Below are positions 1 to 8,940 of a stretch of DNA of 64,000 bases, piece after piece (position 1 is the stretch's first letter; every line of letters starts with the position of its first letter). Under the pieces are notes generated by a model that ran no database searches, was not told the DNA's origin, and worked only from the letters and a program-made list of their open reading frames with translations. A program made the position numbers and the translations under genes. This DNA is from Nodosilinea sp. FACHB-141 (lineage in GTDB: Bacteria > Cyanobacteriota > Cyanobacteriia > Phormidesmidales > Phormidesmidaceae), in contig NZ_JACJPP010000029.1 of NCBI RefSeq assembly GCF_014696135.1, positions 49,929-113,928 of the forward strand, written 5' to 3'.

Positions 1-110
1 CCTATGGAACAGGCTGTTCAGCACTTGTTCAGCCAGTGTTCAGAGTTGTTCACGAGTGTCCAGATGTGTCCATGTGGATAGAATGATGACCAGGCTGGAA
101 TAGCGGAGCA

Positions 111-2483
111 GTGGGATGGATGGAGCGATCGCGCAAGTTGGCTTTGACAAATTGGACACAAGCGAACGATGCATTGAATCTATATTTCGAGGGCAATAAA
201 TCGAAGCTGACAGAGCACGTTAAGATGTCCCGCACCACCATCACCGCTTTTTTCAATCAAAAGCCTGTGCGTGAAGCGAAGTTCCGTAAGATCTGTTTAG
301 CTTTGCGGCTGAATTGGCAAGAAGTTTCTACGGTTCAGGCGATTCCTGCGGAGAGCTTTGCTAACGCTTCCCAATCCGAAAAGGAGACTGCTACACTCCA
401 GCACATTCGAGAACATTGCCGTCAAAAAATCTTTAACCTTCACAGTCGGATGAGATTGCTGAGTGGGGAGGAGATTGGAGTTGATCAGCTTTATGTCGAT
501 GTCTGGTTGCTGAATCGCTCGCCTCGTACCTTTCAGGTGTCTCAAGATAAGCTGCTGCAAACCTTTGATTTGCGGAACGATCGGCTGGGGTTAGGCGATC
601 GCATCAAACGCAATCCGAGTTTTGAGGTTGCCAATACTAATGCAAAACTTCTGATTCTGGGTAAACCCGGTGCAGGAAAAACAACCTTTCTCAAACACTT
701 GGCAGTGGACTGGTGTAAGGAACAGTTTCAGCCAGATCTGATTGCGGTCTTCATCGAACTTCGTCGCATTCGGGATGGGGAATGGAAGTTACTGAACGCG
801 ATTCGCCAGGAATTGGGACTGGAAACTTCAGAGCAAACTGAAGAGTTGCTGAAGCAAGACAAACTCCTGGTGCTGATGGATGGATTGGACGAAGTGCCAA
901 CGAGTGAACTGCGACGCAAGGCCCAGAATCAATTTCTAGAGATGGCAAATCAGTATGCCAATAATCGATGGATTTTGACCTGTCGCACCCAGATTATTGC
1001 ATCGATTCCGGATTGGCTCACCTCAGTGGAAGTAGCAGACTTCAGTTCAGAACAAGTGCAGCAGTTTGTCCAGAACTGGTTTCAGGCAAGCGGAGAATCG
1101 GATGCAGAAGTGTTGCAGCAGTGGGAGAGGCTCAACAATGCCGTAGAAAAGAATCCGGCACTGAGGGAGCTGACAGTGACTCCGGTGTTGTTGAGTCTGA
1201 TGTGTTTAGTCCTCCACGACGAAGGAGAAATGCCCCCACGAATGACTGATCTTTACAAAAGAGGGATTCGGTTACTGCTAGAGAAATGGAATGATACCAA
1301 GGCAATCGAAGGGTGGGAGGTAGGTAGTGACACCTACCGAAAATTAAGTGTGGAGCAAAAAGAATCACTACTGCTTGAGATTGCCGCCCGCAAATTTGAG
1401 AACCCAAAGAACTTTGTTTTATTTGAACAAGCAGAGATTGGCACTCAGGTTGCCCAATTTCTCCACCTCGCTAGCCACAAAGAAGGTGTTGCAGTCCTGA
1501 AAGCAATGGAAGCTCAGCACGGGTTGCTAATCGAACGGGCAGACGAATTGTGGTCTTTTTCCCACCTCACGTTTCAGGAACATTTTACCGTTCAATGGCT
1601 GACTCAACTGTCCCCAGCACAACTGGCCGAGAAGATTGCAGACTCGCAATGGCAGCAGGTTGTCGAGCAATTAGTGAAATCACAGCAGCCTGCCGATCGC
1701 TTATTGCGCCTGATTAAACAATCCATCGATCGGTCAATCGCAGGTGAACTAACTTTGAATCGATTTTTAAACTGGGTTTTGCAGAAAGCAGGCTCGATCC
1801 GAACAAACGATAAACCTGCCGCCCTTCGGGCCTTCTATTTTGCCTTCGGTCGCGACCGCGCCCGCGACCTCGACCTCGACCTCGCCCGCGACCTCGACCT
1901 CGACCTCGCTCTCGCCCTCGACCTCGCTCTCGCCCGCGCCCTCGACTTCGACCTCAACTTCGACCTCGCCCGCGACCTCGACTTCGACTTCGACCGCGCC
2001 CTCGACTTCGACCTCGACGACCTCCTCGACGACCTCGACCCCGGACTCGACCCCGGACTCGACCACGCCCGCGTCCGCGCCCTCGACCGCGCCTTTACTC
2101 TTGACCGCGCCCTCGATCGCGCCCGTGTCCTTGACGATAAACTTGCAGTCAAACTGGAGCAGTTGAAAACTAGATTACCTTTATCAAAAAATTGGCAGCA
2201 CTTTCAGCAATGGTGGCAAGCAGAGGGTCGACAGTGGCTGGAGGACCTGCGGCAGGCAATGATTGAGCACCGCAACATAGGGCATGACTGGCAGTTTAAT
2301 CAGCAACAGAAACAACAACTGCAACGCTACTACGATGCCAATCACTTCCTCGTTAAACTAATGCAAATTGAGGGTGCAGTGAGCCCAGATGTTCGAGCTG
2401 ACATTGAAGATAGCCTGCTGCTACCCTGGGATGAACTGCAACACCGCTATCCAGATATTTATGTCTATAATTCCCTCAATTAA
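111..2483 (+). CDS. NACHT (STAND) NTPase with Leu-Asp repeat, probable conflict/defence sensor
   Basis: The 790-residue product has a Walker A motif GKPGAGKTT at residues 184-192 and a Walker B-like LLVLMDGLDEV near 251-262, the layout of NACHT NTPases. Residues about 15-70 look like a small HTH-type helical domain. Residues about 580-675 are an unusual low-complexity stretch of Leu-Asp, Ala-Arg and Phe-Asp dipeptides, and the last 110 residues are helical and rich in Gln and Trp. Known bacterial NACHT proteins sense phage or other intruders and trigger a toxic response; that role is inferred here from family and from the conflict genes further along. No effector domain is recognised. The start at 111 is one of two close ATGs (the other is 120). 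The gene stands alone. Confidence 0.8.
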   Translation: MGWMERSRKLALTNWTQANDALNLYFEGNKSKLTEHVKMSRTTITAFFNQKPVREAKFRKICLALRLNWQEVSTVQAIPAESFANASQSEKETATLQHIREHCRQKIFNLHSRMRLLSGEEIGVDQLYVDVWLLNRSPRTFQVSQDKLLQTFDLRNDRLGLGDRIKRNPSFEVANTNAKLLILGKPGAGKTTFLKHLAVDWCKEQFQPDLIAVFIELRRIRDGEWKLLNAIRQELGLETSEQTEELLKQDKLLVLMDGLDEVPTSELRRKAQNQFLEMANQYANNRWILTCRTQIIASIPDWLTSVEVADFSSEQVQQFVQNWFQASGESDAEVLQQWERLNNAVEKNPALRELTVTPVLLSLMCLVLHDEGEMPPRMTDLYKRGIRLLLEKWNDTKAIEGWEVGSDTYRKLSVEQKESLLLEIAARKFENPKNFVLFEQAEIGTQVAQFLHLASHKEGVAVLKAMEAQHGLLIERADELWSFSHLTFQEHFTVQWLTQLSPAQLAEKIADSQWQQVVEQLVKSQQPADRLLRLIKQSIDRSIAGELTLNRFLNWVLQKAGSIRTNDKPAALRAFYFAFGRDRARDLDLDLARDLDLDLALALDLALARALDFDLNFDLARDLDFDFDRALDFDLDDLLDDLDPGLDPGLDHARVRALDRAFTLDRALDRARVLDDKLAVKLEQLKTRLPLSKNWQHFQQWWQAEGRQWLEDLRQAMIEHRNIGHDWQFNQQQKQQLQRYYDANHFLVKLMQIEGAVSPDVRADIEDSLLLPWDELQHRYPDIYVYNSLN
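1849..2136 (+). repeat. GACCTC-type hexanucleotide low-complexity tract inside the NACHT gene
   Basis: About 290 bp of imperfect 6-nt units (GACCTC, GACTTC, GCCCGC) code for alternating Leu-Asp, Phe-Asp and Ala-Arg. Because the unit is two codons long, gain or loss of units keeps the frame. The purine/pyrimidine bias leaves other frames on both strands open by chance; these are not genes. Confidence 0.85.
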
Positions 2484-2920
2484 AACTTCAACCTAATATG
2501 AAATCCTACTGTGGGAGCGAGAGCGAGCGTTGCTGAATATTGGAATGAGTTGTTGAGGCAGCGCACCTCATGAAACTTTAGATAGAGCAGTAGTAAGCGG
2601 AGCGAGTGTGCCAGCAAAAAGCCCCTAGGTAAATAGCCAGAGGCCGCATTAGGTGGATCGCGCTAGATACAGGTTCCTGAGGATATACCAAAGTCCTGCG
2701 ATGATGGCGATCGCACTCGCTAACATAATTACAATCTAGGCAAAGAGGGCTGCGAACAGCAGTGGTGCTCCGATTCATAGGGGCGCAGTTGCGCCTAGTG
2801 CCAGAGCCATAGGGGCGTTTGCTAGAAAACAGAGCACTAGACCAGGGGATCATGCAGGGGAGCAGCGAAAAACCTTCACACTCCTACCACCTGCATGACA
2901 AAGACGGCTCTCTCACTGGC
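2484..2920. other. Intergenic stretch, no gene seen
   Basis: Between the NACHT gene and the DUF6876-like gene no reading frame with protein-like composition, RNA gene or repeat is recognised. It separates two convergent genes. Confidence 0.5.
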
Positions 2921-3295
2921 TCAATACTCAGAAGGGAGTAGCACTACCCCATTCTGAAAGTAGAGCCGAAGTTGTTTGAGCGGAAAATCCGTAAGTGGAA
3001 TCCGTTGGGAGACTGCGACATCGTCAGTATCCCGCTCACAGAACATGGTAGCTGAACCATCATCGTGAACGATGAGCTTCCAGAATTGGATCTGCTGGAG
3101 CATAGGATCGAGAGCCACTTGCGGATGCAACTGCCACGCAGCAATCACATCGATAATCCAGTACCCACCGCCTCGCTCCGCCATGTACTGCACACCATCG
3201 GTGTACAGCACGCCTAACGGGTGCTGGTAGTACTGTGATGTACCGGTAAACTGCGAAAGCTCGTCTTCAGTCAGCGAATATGGTGGATTCGCCAT
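2921..3295 (-). CDS. DUF6876-like protein, function unknown
   Basis: The 124-residue soluble protein carries the pattern I associate with DUF6876: SLTEDELSQFTGT, YYQHPLGVLYTDGVQYM, GGGYWIIDVIAAWQ, and a C-terminal FPLKQLRLYFQNGVVLLPSEY-type end. The family is common on cyanobacterial plasmids and has no known role. It is complete, single-domain and without signal peptide or membrane segment. A broken paralogue lies at 39901-40255 in this window, so two copies once existed here. Confidence 0.75.
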   Translation of the reverse strand: MANPPYSLTEDELSQFTGTSQYYQHPLGVLYTDGVQYMAERGGGYWIIDVIAAWQLHPQVALDPMLQQIQFWKLIVHDDGSATMFCERDTDDVAVSQRIPLTDFPLKQLRLYFQNGVVLLPSEY

Positions 3296-3623
3296 CGGCT
3301 AAAACCCTCTCTACACGCAAAGGACATTCCTGCTAATACCGCAGGCCCATGCGGAAGATAAAAAACCCTCAATAGGAAAAAACCGTGGGGCTATCTACCC
3401 TGCATGGTCTCCTGGCCCAAGGAGCTACAAGCCGACTTCTACCCGTGTCGATATGGTGCGCAGTGAAAATAACGAAATGTGTAGTGGTGGTTCAAGAAAA
3501 AAGTGAGTTGTCTAACCCTGTGTGCAAGAAACGTCACTACCCGCCGATTTGGATAAGAGTGGAGAGGCGGTCTAGATCACCCCTCGGTCGGTCGGTCAGT
3601 CGAACGAGGGTTATCTTTGGTTG

Positions 3624-4316
3624 TCAGCGAAGCTGCGCTACCTCAAGAAGGAGTCTTTTCACCCTGCCAATAGCTGAACTACCTTCCCAACCAAGATGAG
3701 AAATAAGTAACTCTTCAAAATCCAAATCTGCAATAAGTCTTCTCGCCTGCTCCCCCAGGAACGACCTTACCGTGACAGGAGCTACGGCAACCTTAGAGAG
3801 TAGGTCAACACATCCCTCGATCACCAAGAGAATGTCTTCAAGATCGTGAGCGGTACGCCAATCGCTTCCTCCGCGATCCCTGAGGGCTGCAAACTTGGTC
3901 GCGAGAAAACATGCGATAGGGAAAACAAAAATACTCCGACCGCTCGGAAGAACTCGCTCTTCTTTAAGACGAAGCCCTTGCACATACCACTGATGAATAA
4001 ATCCAAGTATCAGACCACTTGTGGGCATCACATCTATCTTCAAGTCACCAATTTGCCAACGACAGATGCAAGGTGACGTGTGATCCTGCCTCAGACCCAA
4101 CCCCCGAAGCTCCTCCTCTAGCTCGGCATACTGATCTAGTGAAGTGATCTCAACAACACAATCAACATCCTCAGTGGGCCGTAGAGGGATGGCAGCAGTT
4201 GCATCAACGTAAAGAGCTGCAACTGCACCACCAACAAAAGCGATCTGATTGAGGAGAGGCTCCAACACACTGGATGCTTCTTCTAACATTGCAATTGCGC
4301 CGCTATCACCCATCAC
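3624..4316 (-). CDS. AbiEii-like nucleotidyltransferase (putative toxin)
   Basis: The 230-residue protein has the nucleotidyltransferase signature GGAVAALY followed by RPTEDVDCVV (Gly-Gly ... Asp-x-Asp) within the first 60 residues, as in AbiEii/AbiGii-type toxins and related minimal NTases. Its ATG overlaps the stop of the upstream HTH gene by 4 nt (4313-4316), so the two are translated together. In AbiE systems the NTase arrests growth and its HTH partner represses the operon and limits the toxin; that this pair works the same way is inference. A CCCTCG/CGAGGG inverted repeat at about 3578-3609, just downstream, could be its terminator. Confidence 0.6.
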   Translation of the reverse strand: MMGDSGAIAMLEEASSVLEPLLNQIAFVGGAVAALYVDATAAIPLRPTEDVDCVVEITSLDQYAELEEELRGLGLRQDHTSPCICRWQIGDLKIDVMPTSGLILGFIHQWYVQGLRLKEERVLPSGRSIFVFPIACFLATKFAALRDRGGSDWRTAHDLEDILLVIEGCVDLLSKVAVAPVTVRSFLGEQARRLIADLDFEELLISHLGWEGSSAIGRVKRLLLEVAQLR

Positions 4317-4852
4317 ACCGCCAGTTCCCGAAGGATTCTCGATCTAAGTTCCTGCTCTGCTAGCTTTCGCTCCCGCACCCTCCCAATCCGAATCGCGTCA
4401 CAAAGGGCCAGTAGCTCATAGAGCTTTGAGCATCTAAGCGCTGCTGAAGGAACGCTTGGGTAAAGAGGCCGTAAGGCATGTCCCCTAATGGACCCACTCT
4501 CGTGAGCCCACACATAGTGATCACCCGCTGTAGTCATAGTGAGCAATGCAACAAGAGGTGGAGCTGAGTGGGCGGTCGGGATCCCACGAGTCGCAGCTTC
4601 TACCTGAGGGGGAAAAGCATACTTGAGCCCATGAACCAAAAATTCAATGGCGTTGAGCACGAGAGGCTTTCGCGTCTCAGCCGCGATAAGCCGGGAGGAC
4701 TGCAACCGCGATAACCCATGAGAAACCTCAGAGGCACTCACCTGAATTCCGTGGGCAAGGTCAATAATGCGACACTGCTCTTCCGGACAAGCCAAGAGCT
4801 TTAAAAGCAGCAAAACGTCTTGGGGTTTTAAGGGTACCGATTTAGAAGCCAT
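4313..4852 (-). CDS. Winged-HTH protein paired with the nucleotidyltransferase (putative antitoxin)
   Basis: The 179-residue protein opens with a MarR-like winged helix (QDVLLLLKLLACP, then SASEVSHGLSRLQSSRLI), the DNA-reading helix being about residues 40-55. The C-terminal half is unassigned. It is first in a two-gene operon with the AbiEii-like NTase and is preceded by a perfect 29-nt palindrome at 4882-4910 that is well placed to be its operator. It resembles the AbiEi role but not clearly its sequence, so the antitoxin call is from context. Confidence 0.5.
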   Translation of the reverse strand: MASKSVPLKPQDVLLLLKLLACPEEQCRIIDLAHGIQVSASEVSHGLSRLQSSRLIAAETRKPLVLNAIEFLVHGLKYAFPPQVEAATRGIPTAHSAPPLVALLTMTTAGDHYVWAHESGSIRGHALRPLYPSVPSAALRCSKLYELLALCDAIRIGRVRERKLAEQELRSRILRELAV

Positions 4853-4881
4853 CGATGTAGGAATACCCTAACTACCGACGA

Positions 4882-4910
4882 TTTGCAATTCGCGAATCGC
4901 GAATTGCAAA
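4882..4910. promoter_or_regulatory. Perfect 29-nt palindrome upstream of the HTH/NTase operon
   Basis: Arms TTTGCAATTCGCGA (4882-4895) and TCGCGAATTGCAAA (4897-4910) around a single A. It lies 30-58 nt upstream of the HTH start codon, where an autorepressor would bind. It also follows the 4920-5579 gene only if that is read toward it, so a terminator role is an alternative, though no T-run follows. Confidence 0.55.
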
Positions 4911-4919
4911 CACCACCCC

Positions 4920-5579
4920 TCAAACCAAAATCCCAACCATCCGCCGGTTCGGATGAAGGGCCGAGAGACCAGCCAAAAATTCTCGGATAAATTTGGGCGA
5001 TACCCGACTCTGCATCCGTACTGCAAGCGCCACCCGATTTCCAGGCGTTAGGCCAACCACCACTGTCGCTGGGGGCAGCAGCGAGACAAGCCCAAGCTGA
5101 CAGGTCGTTCGGTGGGTCACCAGGTACAAGAGCTCCCGACACCGACCCTTTCGACACCGAGGAAACAATCGCCCTGTGGAACAGAGTTCCTCCACCTGCG
5201 CCTCAAAAGTAAGTCCCAACCGATAAAACACCCGCCGCACCGTATCTACCGAAGGGGGATAAGCCGGCAGCACCTCTCTAAGTTCGGTGACCAACTGGGG
5301 AAGAGTCCAGATGGAAGGAGTGCTGCTACCACTACTACCATGGCCCACGAGCCGACCAAGCAGCCGCACCCCATCCTCTTTCTCTATGCTCCAGGGAGGG
5401 CGACCGACGGGGCGCTTTACCCCCTGAGGCCCGTCCTTTCGTCTATCCGTCGGTGGCGGTACCGGGAGGAGCAGCGCCATCACTGCATCAAGTCCAAGTC
5501 CCAGGCGCTGGCAGATTTCCGGGGTTGTTACTCCTGTCGAATGAAGTGCACGCGCCGTTTCGCGTAAGCCAGAATCCAT
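4920..5579 (-). CDS. Truncated IS630-like transposase or HTH protein
   Basis: The 219-residue product has an N-terminal HTH (TTPEICQRLGLGLDAVMALL), a basic PVGRPPWS linker and a second winged-helix (WTLPQLVTELREVLP, SVDTVRRVFYRLGL) as in IS630/Tc1-mariner transposases. The end (NRVALAVRMQSRVSPKFIREFLAGL) resembles the start of the DDE domain, but the protein stops where the second catalytic Asp would come. It is therefore probably inactive, or a domesticated DNA-binding remnant. No terminal inverted repeats were found around it. Confidence 0.4.
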   Translation of the reverse strand: MDSGLRETARALHSTGVTTPEICQRLGLGLDAVMALLLPVPPPTDRRKDGPQGVKRPVGRPPWSIEKEDGVRLLGRLVGHGSSGSSTPSIWTLPQLVTELREVLPAYPPSVDTVRRVFYRLGLTFEAQVEELCSTGRLFPRCRKGRCRELLYLVTHRTTCQLGLVSLLPPATVVVGLTPGNRVALAVRMQSRVSPKFIREFLAGLSALHPNRRMVGILV

Positions 5580-5686
5580 ACCTTCACCAAAGAATCGGTA
5601 GCCAGCTAATGTTTATTGCGGCAAAGTCTACGGGTGTTCCACAGGTATGTCACCCCGAAAAGCCTCCTTAAGGAAGACCCAGAAGT

Positions 5687-5866
5687 ATGCAGGAAAGCTT
5701 TTATTTCAAAGACTTAGCAGCCCCAACGCGACTCCAAAAATCGTCGTGCGATCGCGTCCTCCAAAAGTGCGTGGAACACTCTAAACCCGAAGCCGCCTTG
5801 GCCCCCGCCCAGTACGTTCATCAAAGAACGCACCTTTACCACCTAAATCAAACCTTATCCCACTGA
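5687..5866 (+). CDS. Small 59-residue reading frame, uncertain
   Basis: ATG at 5687 is preceded by AAGGAAG about 12 nt upstream. The product starts MQESFYFKDLAAP and is soluble, with no motif I recognise. It ends about 80 nt before the hairpin-rich region. It may be real or chance. Confidence 0.25.
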   Translation: MQESFYFKDLAAPTRLQKSSCDRVLQKCVEHSKPEAALAPAQYVHQRTHLYHLNQTLSH

Positions 5867-5943
5867 TCGCGCTCACTATTTTTCTTCCTCTCGCCTAATC
5901 TTCCGTGCTAAGGTCTCCCCCGGTTGGTTTTTTTACGGTTCAT

Positions 5944-7441
5944 GGGGACATACCCGTGAGCTGTCTTTTTTTTCTTCGCGGGTGTGTCCCCGCCTTTCTC
6001 TCTCCCTCTCGTCGCTACTGTTGAGCGACACAGGCCTTCTGAGCCCATACTCCCCCGGTCTGCAACTATCTATTATCTCGTCACTTTTTCCTGTAAATCC
6101 TTAACCCCATGGAGTACCGTTCCTCGCCAGAGGCTGTGTCTACCAGTTCGCTTAAACAGAGCAACGAGTTCAGCTACCAGATCGTGTGACGGTGGAGCCC
6201 GGTAAACCTTGGCAACAATATTACCAAGCCAAGGCTAAGGGCGTGGGACTAACCCACCCACAACCCACTGCACCTTCGCGCCAGGTGCCTCGAGAGGGGC
6301 TTGCCTGTGCGTAACGAGGGCTTGGGAGACTAATCCCTTACTTGATGGAAGCAGCGTCTTCCGGAGTAAGGAGTAACCCTTCCATTCGACTCGGTGTTGT
6401 TTTAGCGGGAGGAATTCTCCCTTCAGTTGTTTTCTTGAAGGTTGGCGACCAGGGAATGCCTTGCGTCAGAGCGGCAGCGTAGTCGTCGCTTGTGCGTAAG
6501 GTCGTGGCAACCTGAAGGCTCCAATCCTCTTCGGGGGTAAAAGTGAGTCGTAGGGAATAGCAGTCGAAGCGGTGAAATCCACATCGGGCCACCGATGTGC
6601 GTCGGGTTAAACCCCGACTAATCCGTGGTATGGGACGAGCTGTAATGGCGCGTAACGTATCCCAGGGCCGGGAGGCTGGGCACAGTAATGTGGCCCACCG
6701 GAGGATGGTAACTTCGGGGACTCTGGAAATCAGAGCCGCTAAAAAGCTCAACGGTGAAAGGGGCACCAAGTTCACACAAATGAACCATGCCCTTCCTGGT
6801 AACTGCGTGAGAAGCTGATGCCGAACTGCAAAAACGGTGCGTGCTTGTAAGGGGGAGCTTTCCGCTTTCTGCCCCCGAAAACTGCAAGGTGAGTGGGTAA
6901 GCCACCAGCACGATTACCACTGCGGATAGTAATCCGCTAGCGACAGGATCTCACGTGGAACGACTGACACGAACTGGGGAAGGACTTCGAGGCTGGCGGG
7001 TGGTTCCCGCAAAGGTTGGCCAAACGCTAGGCCAACGGTCAAACCTCAAAGTCTGGGAGCGTGGCGCAAGTAGGTGGTCCCACTCGACGTCGAGTGGGGC
7101 GTGTCAGCGGGGGAGTAGGCTGCTCCCAATGGCATTCTGGATGCGGGGTGGTAGCCGCATCTTTTGAACAGACTACGAAAGCGCTGAGGGGTCTCACACG
7201 ATCGGTAGTTCATCTCGCCGCTTCTGGGCTTACCAGGCACTCTGAAACACGGGTGCCTGGTAAACCAGCACGGCCATTAACAACAATTGTCTGCTTATTG
7301 CAAGGGAAGGCATATGGCAAAACGGAAACTCGAAAAGACAGCTCACTAGCTAGCAACCAAGACAGTTCAAACAACTGTTGTTTTTCAAAGCAAAACGGAA
7401 ACAAACCTTGTCTTTTAGTTTTTCTAACTGATTGAAAAGAC
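5944..7441 (+). ncRNA. Candidate large structured non-coding RNA
   Basis: No convincing protein frame exists in this 1.5 kb, while perfect or near-perfect hairpins follow one another: 5944-5958/5977-5991 (15 bp), 6011-6016/6024-6029, 6207-6213/6228-6234, 6243-6247/6253-6257, 6270-6275/6283-6288, 6526-6529/6534-6537 (a C-TTCG-G tetraloop), 6580-6587/6592-6599, 6601-6606/6613-6618, 6661-6665/6676-6680, 6681-6684/6689-6692 (a GTAA loop), 6721-6725/6731-6735, 6770-6774/6781-6785, 6922-6927/6932-6937, 6996-7000/7006-7010, 7015-7021/7030-7036, 7079-7098 (20-nt palindrome), 7111-7115/7123-7127, 7140-7146/7155-7161 and 7230-7240/7253-7263 (11 bp). The GNRA and UUCG loops favour the plus strand. Size and setting (mobile DNA) recall giant RNAs such as GOLLD or ROOL, but no known family was recognised. 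Ends are estimates. Confidence 0.5.
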
Positions 7442-7466
7442 GCGGTTTGTTACTGCTTATAGGAAA

Positions 7467-7514
7467 GTGGATCCGGACGGCTCGACGCACCCAAAGGTTC
7501 GAGTCTTTGTCCAC
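7467..7514 (+). other. tRNA T-arm-like fragment
   Basis: CAAAG-GTTCGAGT-CTTTG at 7492-7509 looks like a tRNA T arm, and GTGGA (7467-7471) can pair with TCCAC (7510-7514) as a short acceptor stem. There is no D arm or anticodon arm, so this is not a functional tRNA. It may be a remnant or a tRNA-like end of the upstream RNA. Confidence 0.25.
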
Positions 7515-7704
7515 CCGACATACGGACGTATGGACGGACGCGTTCCCGCAGGCCCTGTCTGGTCTGCGTGTGGCTATCGTTTGTTCATTAGTTCGTTCGT
7601 TGAAGGGTAGGCATCCACAGGTTCTATAACGGCTTTTTGGTTGGTTGAGCCTATCAATCAACCTTCTCGGTGATGCCTATTTTACGAGGCTCTCTCTACT
7701 CTGT

Positions 7705-8325
7705 ATGGAAGCACGTACTCTCGGTGATTTTCTCCGGCGCATCGCTATCGACTACGTTCGCCACGGCTGGTTCAGATACGCGGTAAGGACCATTCCTCAT
7801 GGGAAAGACATGCTGGCTGTCGACGCCAAGATGAAAGCTACGTACGGGGTCACCTCATGCCGCACGACCCGGATGCGCAGCCGGAAAAAGGGCATCGCAT
7901 CTGTCCAGTACCTGCGTTTCGGCCACACGTTCGTTCTGCTCGCAACAGATGGCTATCAGGACGCACTCGGCCGCATAACAATGCGGGATATTAGGGAATC
8001 TCCGCTTCACTTCGGCGGCTACTCAGTCGGGCTCGCCCGGGGCACAGTCGTTGTAGAAGTCGAGCGCAAGGTCTGGCAAGTAACTGAGGCACAGCTACAC
8101 AACCTCTCACTTATAGGCAAAGAACCTCTTGAGAAAGCGCTATCATCTCTCCCCTTCTACCGCTTCCCAGGGGTAGTGCGGCAGAAACTCAAGCTCTTTC
8201 AAGCCATCAACCTAAAACGAAAGGCCGCAGGCCTTCCCCTGCTAACGATAGAAGCAAGTAAAGTCTTTCCACCACCTCCTCCTACGGGTAATAGACCGCG
8301 CCGAAGGAAGTCTCGCTTTGGGTAA
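7705..8325 (+). CDS. Hypothetical basic protein next to the structured RNA region
   Basis: From the ATG at 7705 the product is 206 residues (a TTG at 7645 would add 20). It is basic, especially at the Pro-rich, Arg-rich end (PPPPPTGNRPRRRKSRFG), which suggests nucleic-acid binding. The core (FLRRIAIDYVRHGWFRYAV, then GKDMLAVDAKMKATYG) belongs to no family I can name. It lies directly downstream of the hairpin-rich region in the same direction and just before the origin, so a role in plasmid maintenance or as an RNA partner is possible but unsupported by motif. Confidence 0.6.
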   Translation: MEARTLGDFLRRIAIDYVRHGWFRYAVRTIPHGKDMLAVDAKMKATYGVTSCRTTRMRSRKKGIASVQYLRFGHTFVLLATDGYQDALGRITMRDIRESPLHFGGYSVGLARGTVVVEVERKVWQVTEAQLHNLSLIGKEPLEKALSSLPFYRFPGVVRQKLKLFQAINLKRKAAGLPLLTIEASKVFPPPPPTGNRPRRRKSRFG

Positions 8326-8366
8326 TGCATCGATCACCCTGATAAAACATAATTTTAAATATTTCC

Positions 8367-8382
8367 TATTTTCTAGAAAATA
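8367..8382. promoter_or_regulatory. Palindrome copy 1, TATTTTCTAGAAAATA
   Basis: Exact 16-bp palindrome, 42 nt after the 7705-8325 gene. One of seven related sites at 8.3-11.8 kb around rep and par, probably bound by a plasmid-encoded protein such as the ParB-like RHH protein. Confidence 0.7.
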
Positions 8383-8456
8383 TTTAATTTTCGCCATAGG
8401 GCTTTAAGCGAGCGGCTATTGAGTCAAAGCTTAAGCCTCTTTTAATTCATAGAAAC

Positions 8457-8472
8457 TATTTTCTAGAAAATA
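8457..8472. promoter_or_regulatory. Palindrome copy 2
   Basis: Exact TATTTTCTAGAAAATA, extended by one base each side to an 18-bp palindrome; 90 bp from copy 1. Confidence 0.7.
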
Positions 8473-8799
8473 GCTAGTTGGGATACCTGTTTCCTCTCTG
8501 ACCCATTAGAACTTCGTCTCGCGTCCAAAAAGGTCCAGTGGGTGCTGAGCCCGCAAATGCCACTAGAATCGCTTCCAGCCTTTGCCCCTATTCTCCCCCT
8601 AGGCCCAGGGGAAATCGACGACCACAGAGCCTTCTAGAGGCTAAGAATTCTGTTGGCCATACCGATCCGAAGAATCCCGCCTCTGAGAAAGCCCAAATTG
8701 GTCCAATTGGGTACAGTTGGGGTTCTCCTGAAATCCAGGTTCAAAATCTAAAGCGTTGCTTTTGCCCCCGCTACTCCCAATCGGGTTTCTCCCAAAGTC

Positions 8800-8815
8800 T
8801 ATTTTCTAGAAAATA
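8800..8815. promoter_or_regulatory. Palindrome copy 3
   Basis: Exact TATTTTCTAGAAAATA in a gene-free stretch. The 122-residue reading frame that runs through it (8538-8906) is not considered a gene. Confidence 0.7.
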
Positions 8816-8940
8816 TATTATCTTGCAGACCTGGCTGAACCCTACAGACCGACTAAGCGCCTTAAAAGCCTGCCTTTCTGTGATTCAGACACACCTTCGT
8901 GCCTAAGAGAGCATTCCTTGCCTTCAGGGGGAGCCAGCTA

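Noticed and set aside
1767..2166. Long open frames on both strands through the Leu-Asp repeat (Thr-Ser-, Glu-Val- and Arg-Ser-rich)
   Set aside because: They follow from the hexanucleotide repeat and its base bias; the NACHT frame explains the region.
5890..7640. Group I or group II intron
   Set aside because: No domain V-like hairpin with AGC triad, no conserved group I core and no intron-encoded protein were found.
5984..7661. Many 60-145-codon frames on both strands in the hairpin region
   Set aside because: Composition is not protein-like, frames overlap each other, and they cross the stems without ribosome sites.
8538..8906. 122-residue reading frame
   Set aside because: It runs through a palindrome copy, has no family features and no ribosome site.
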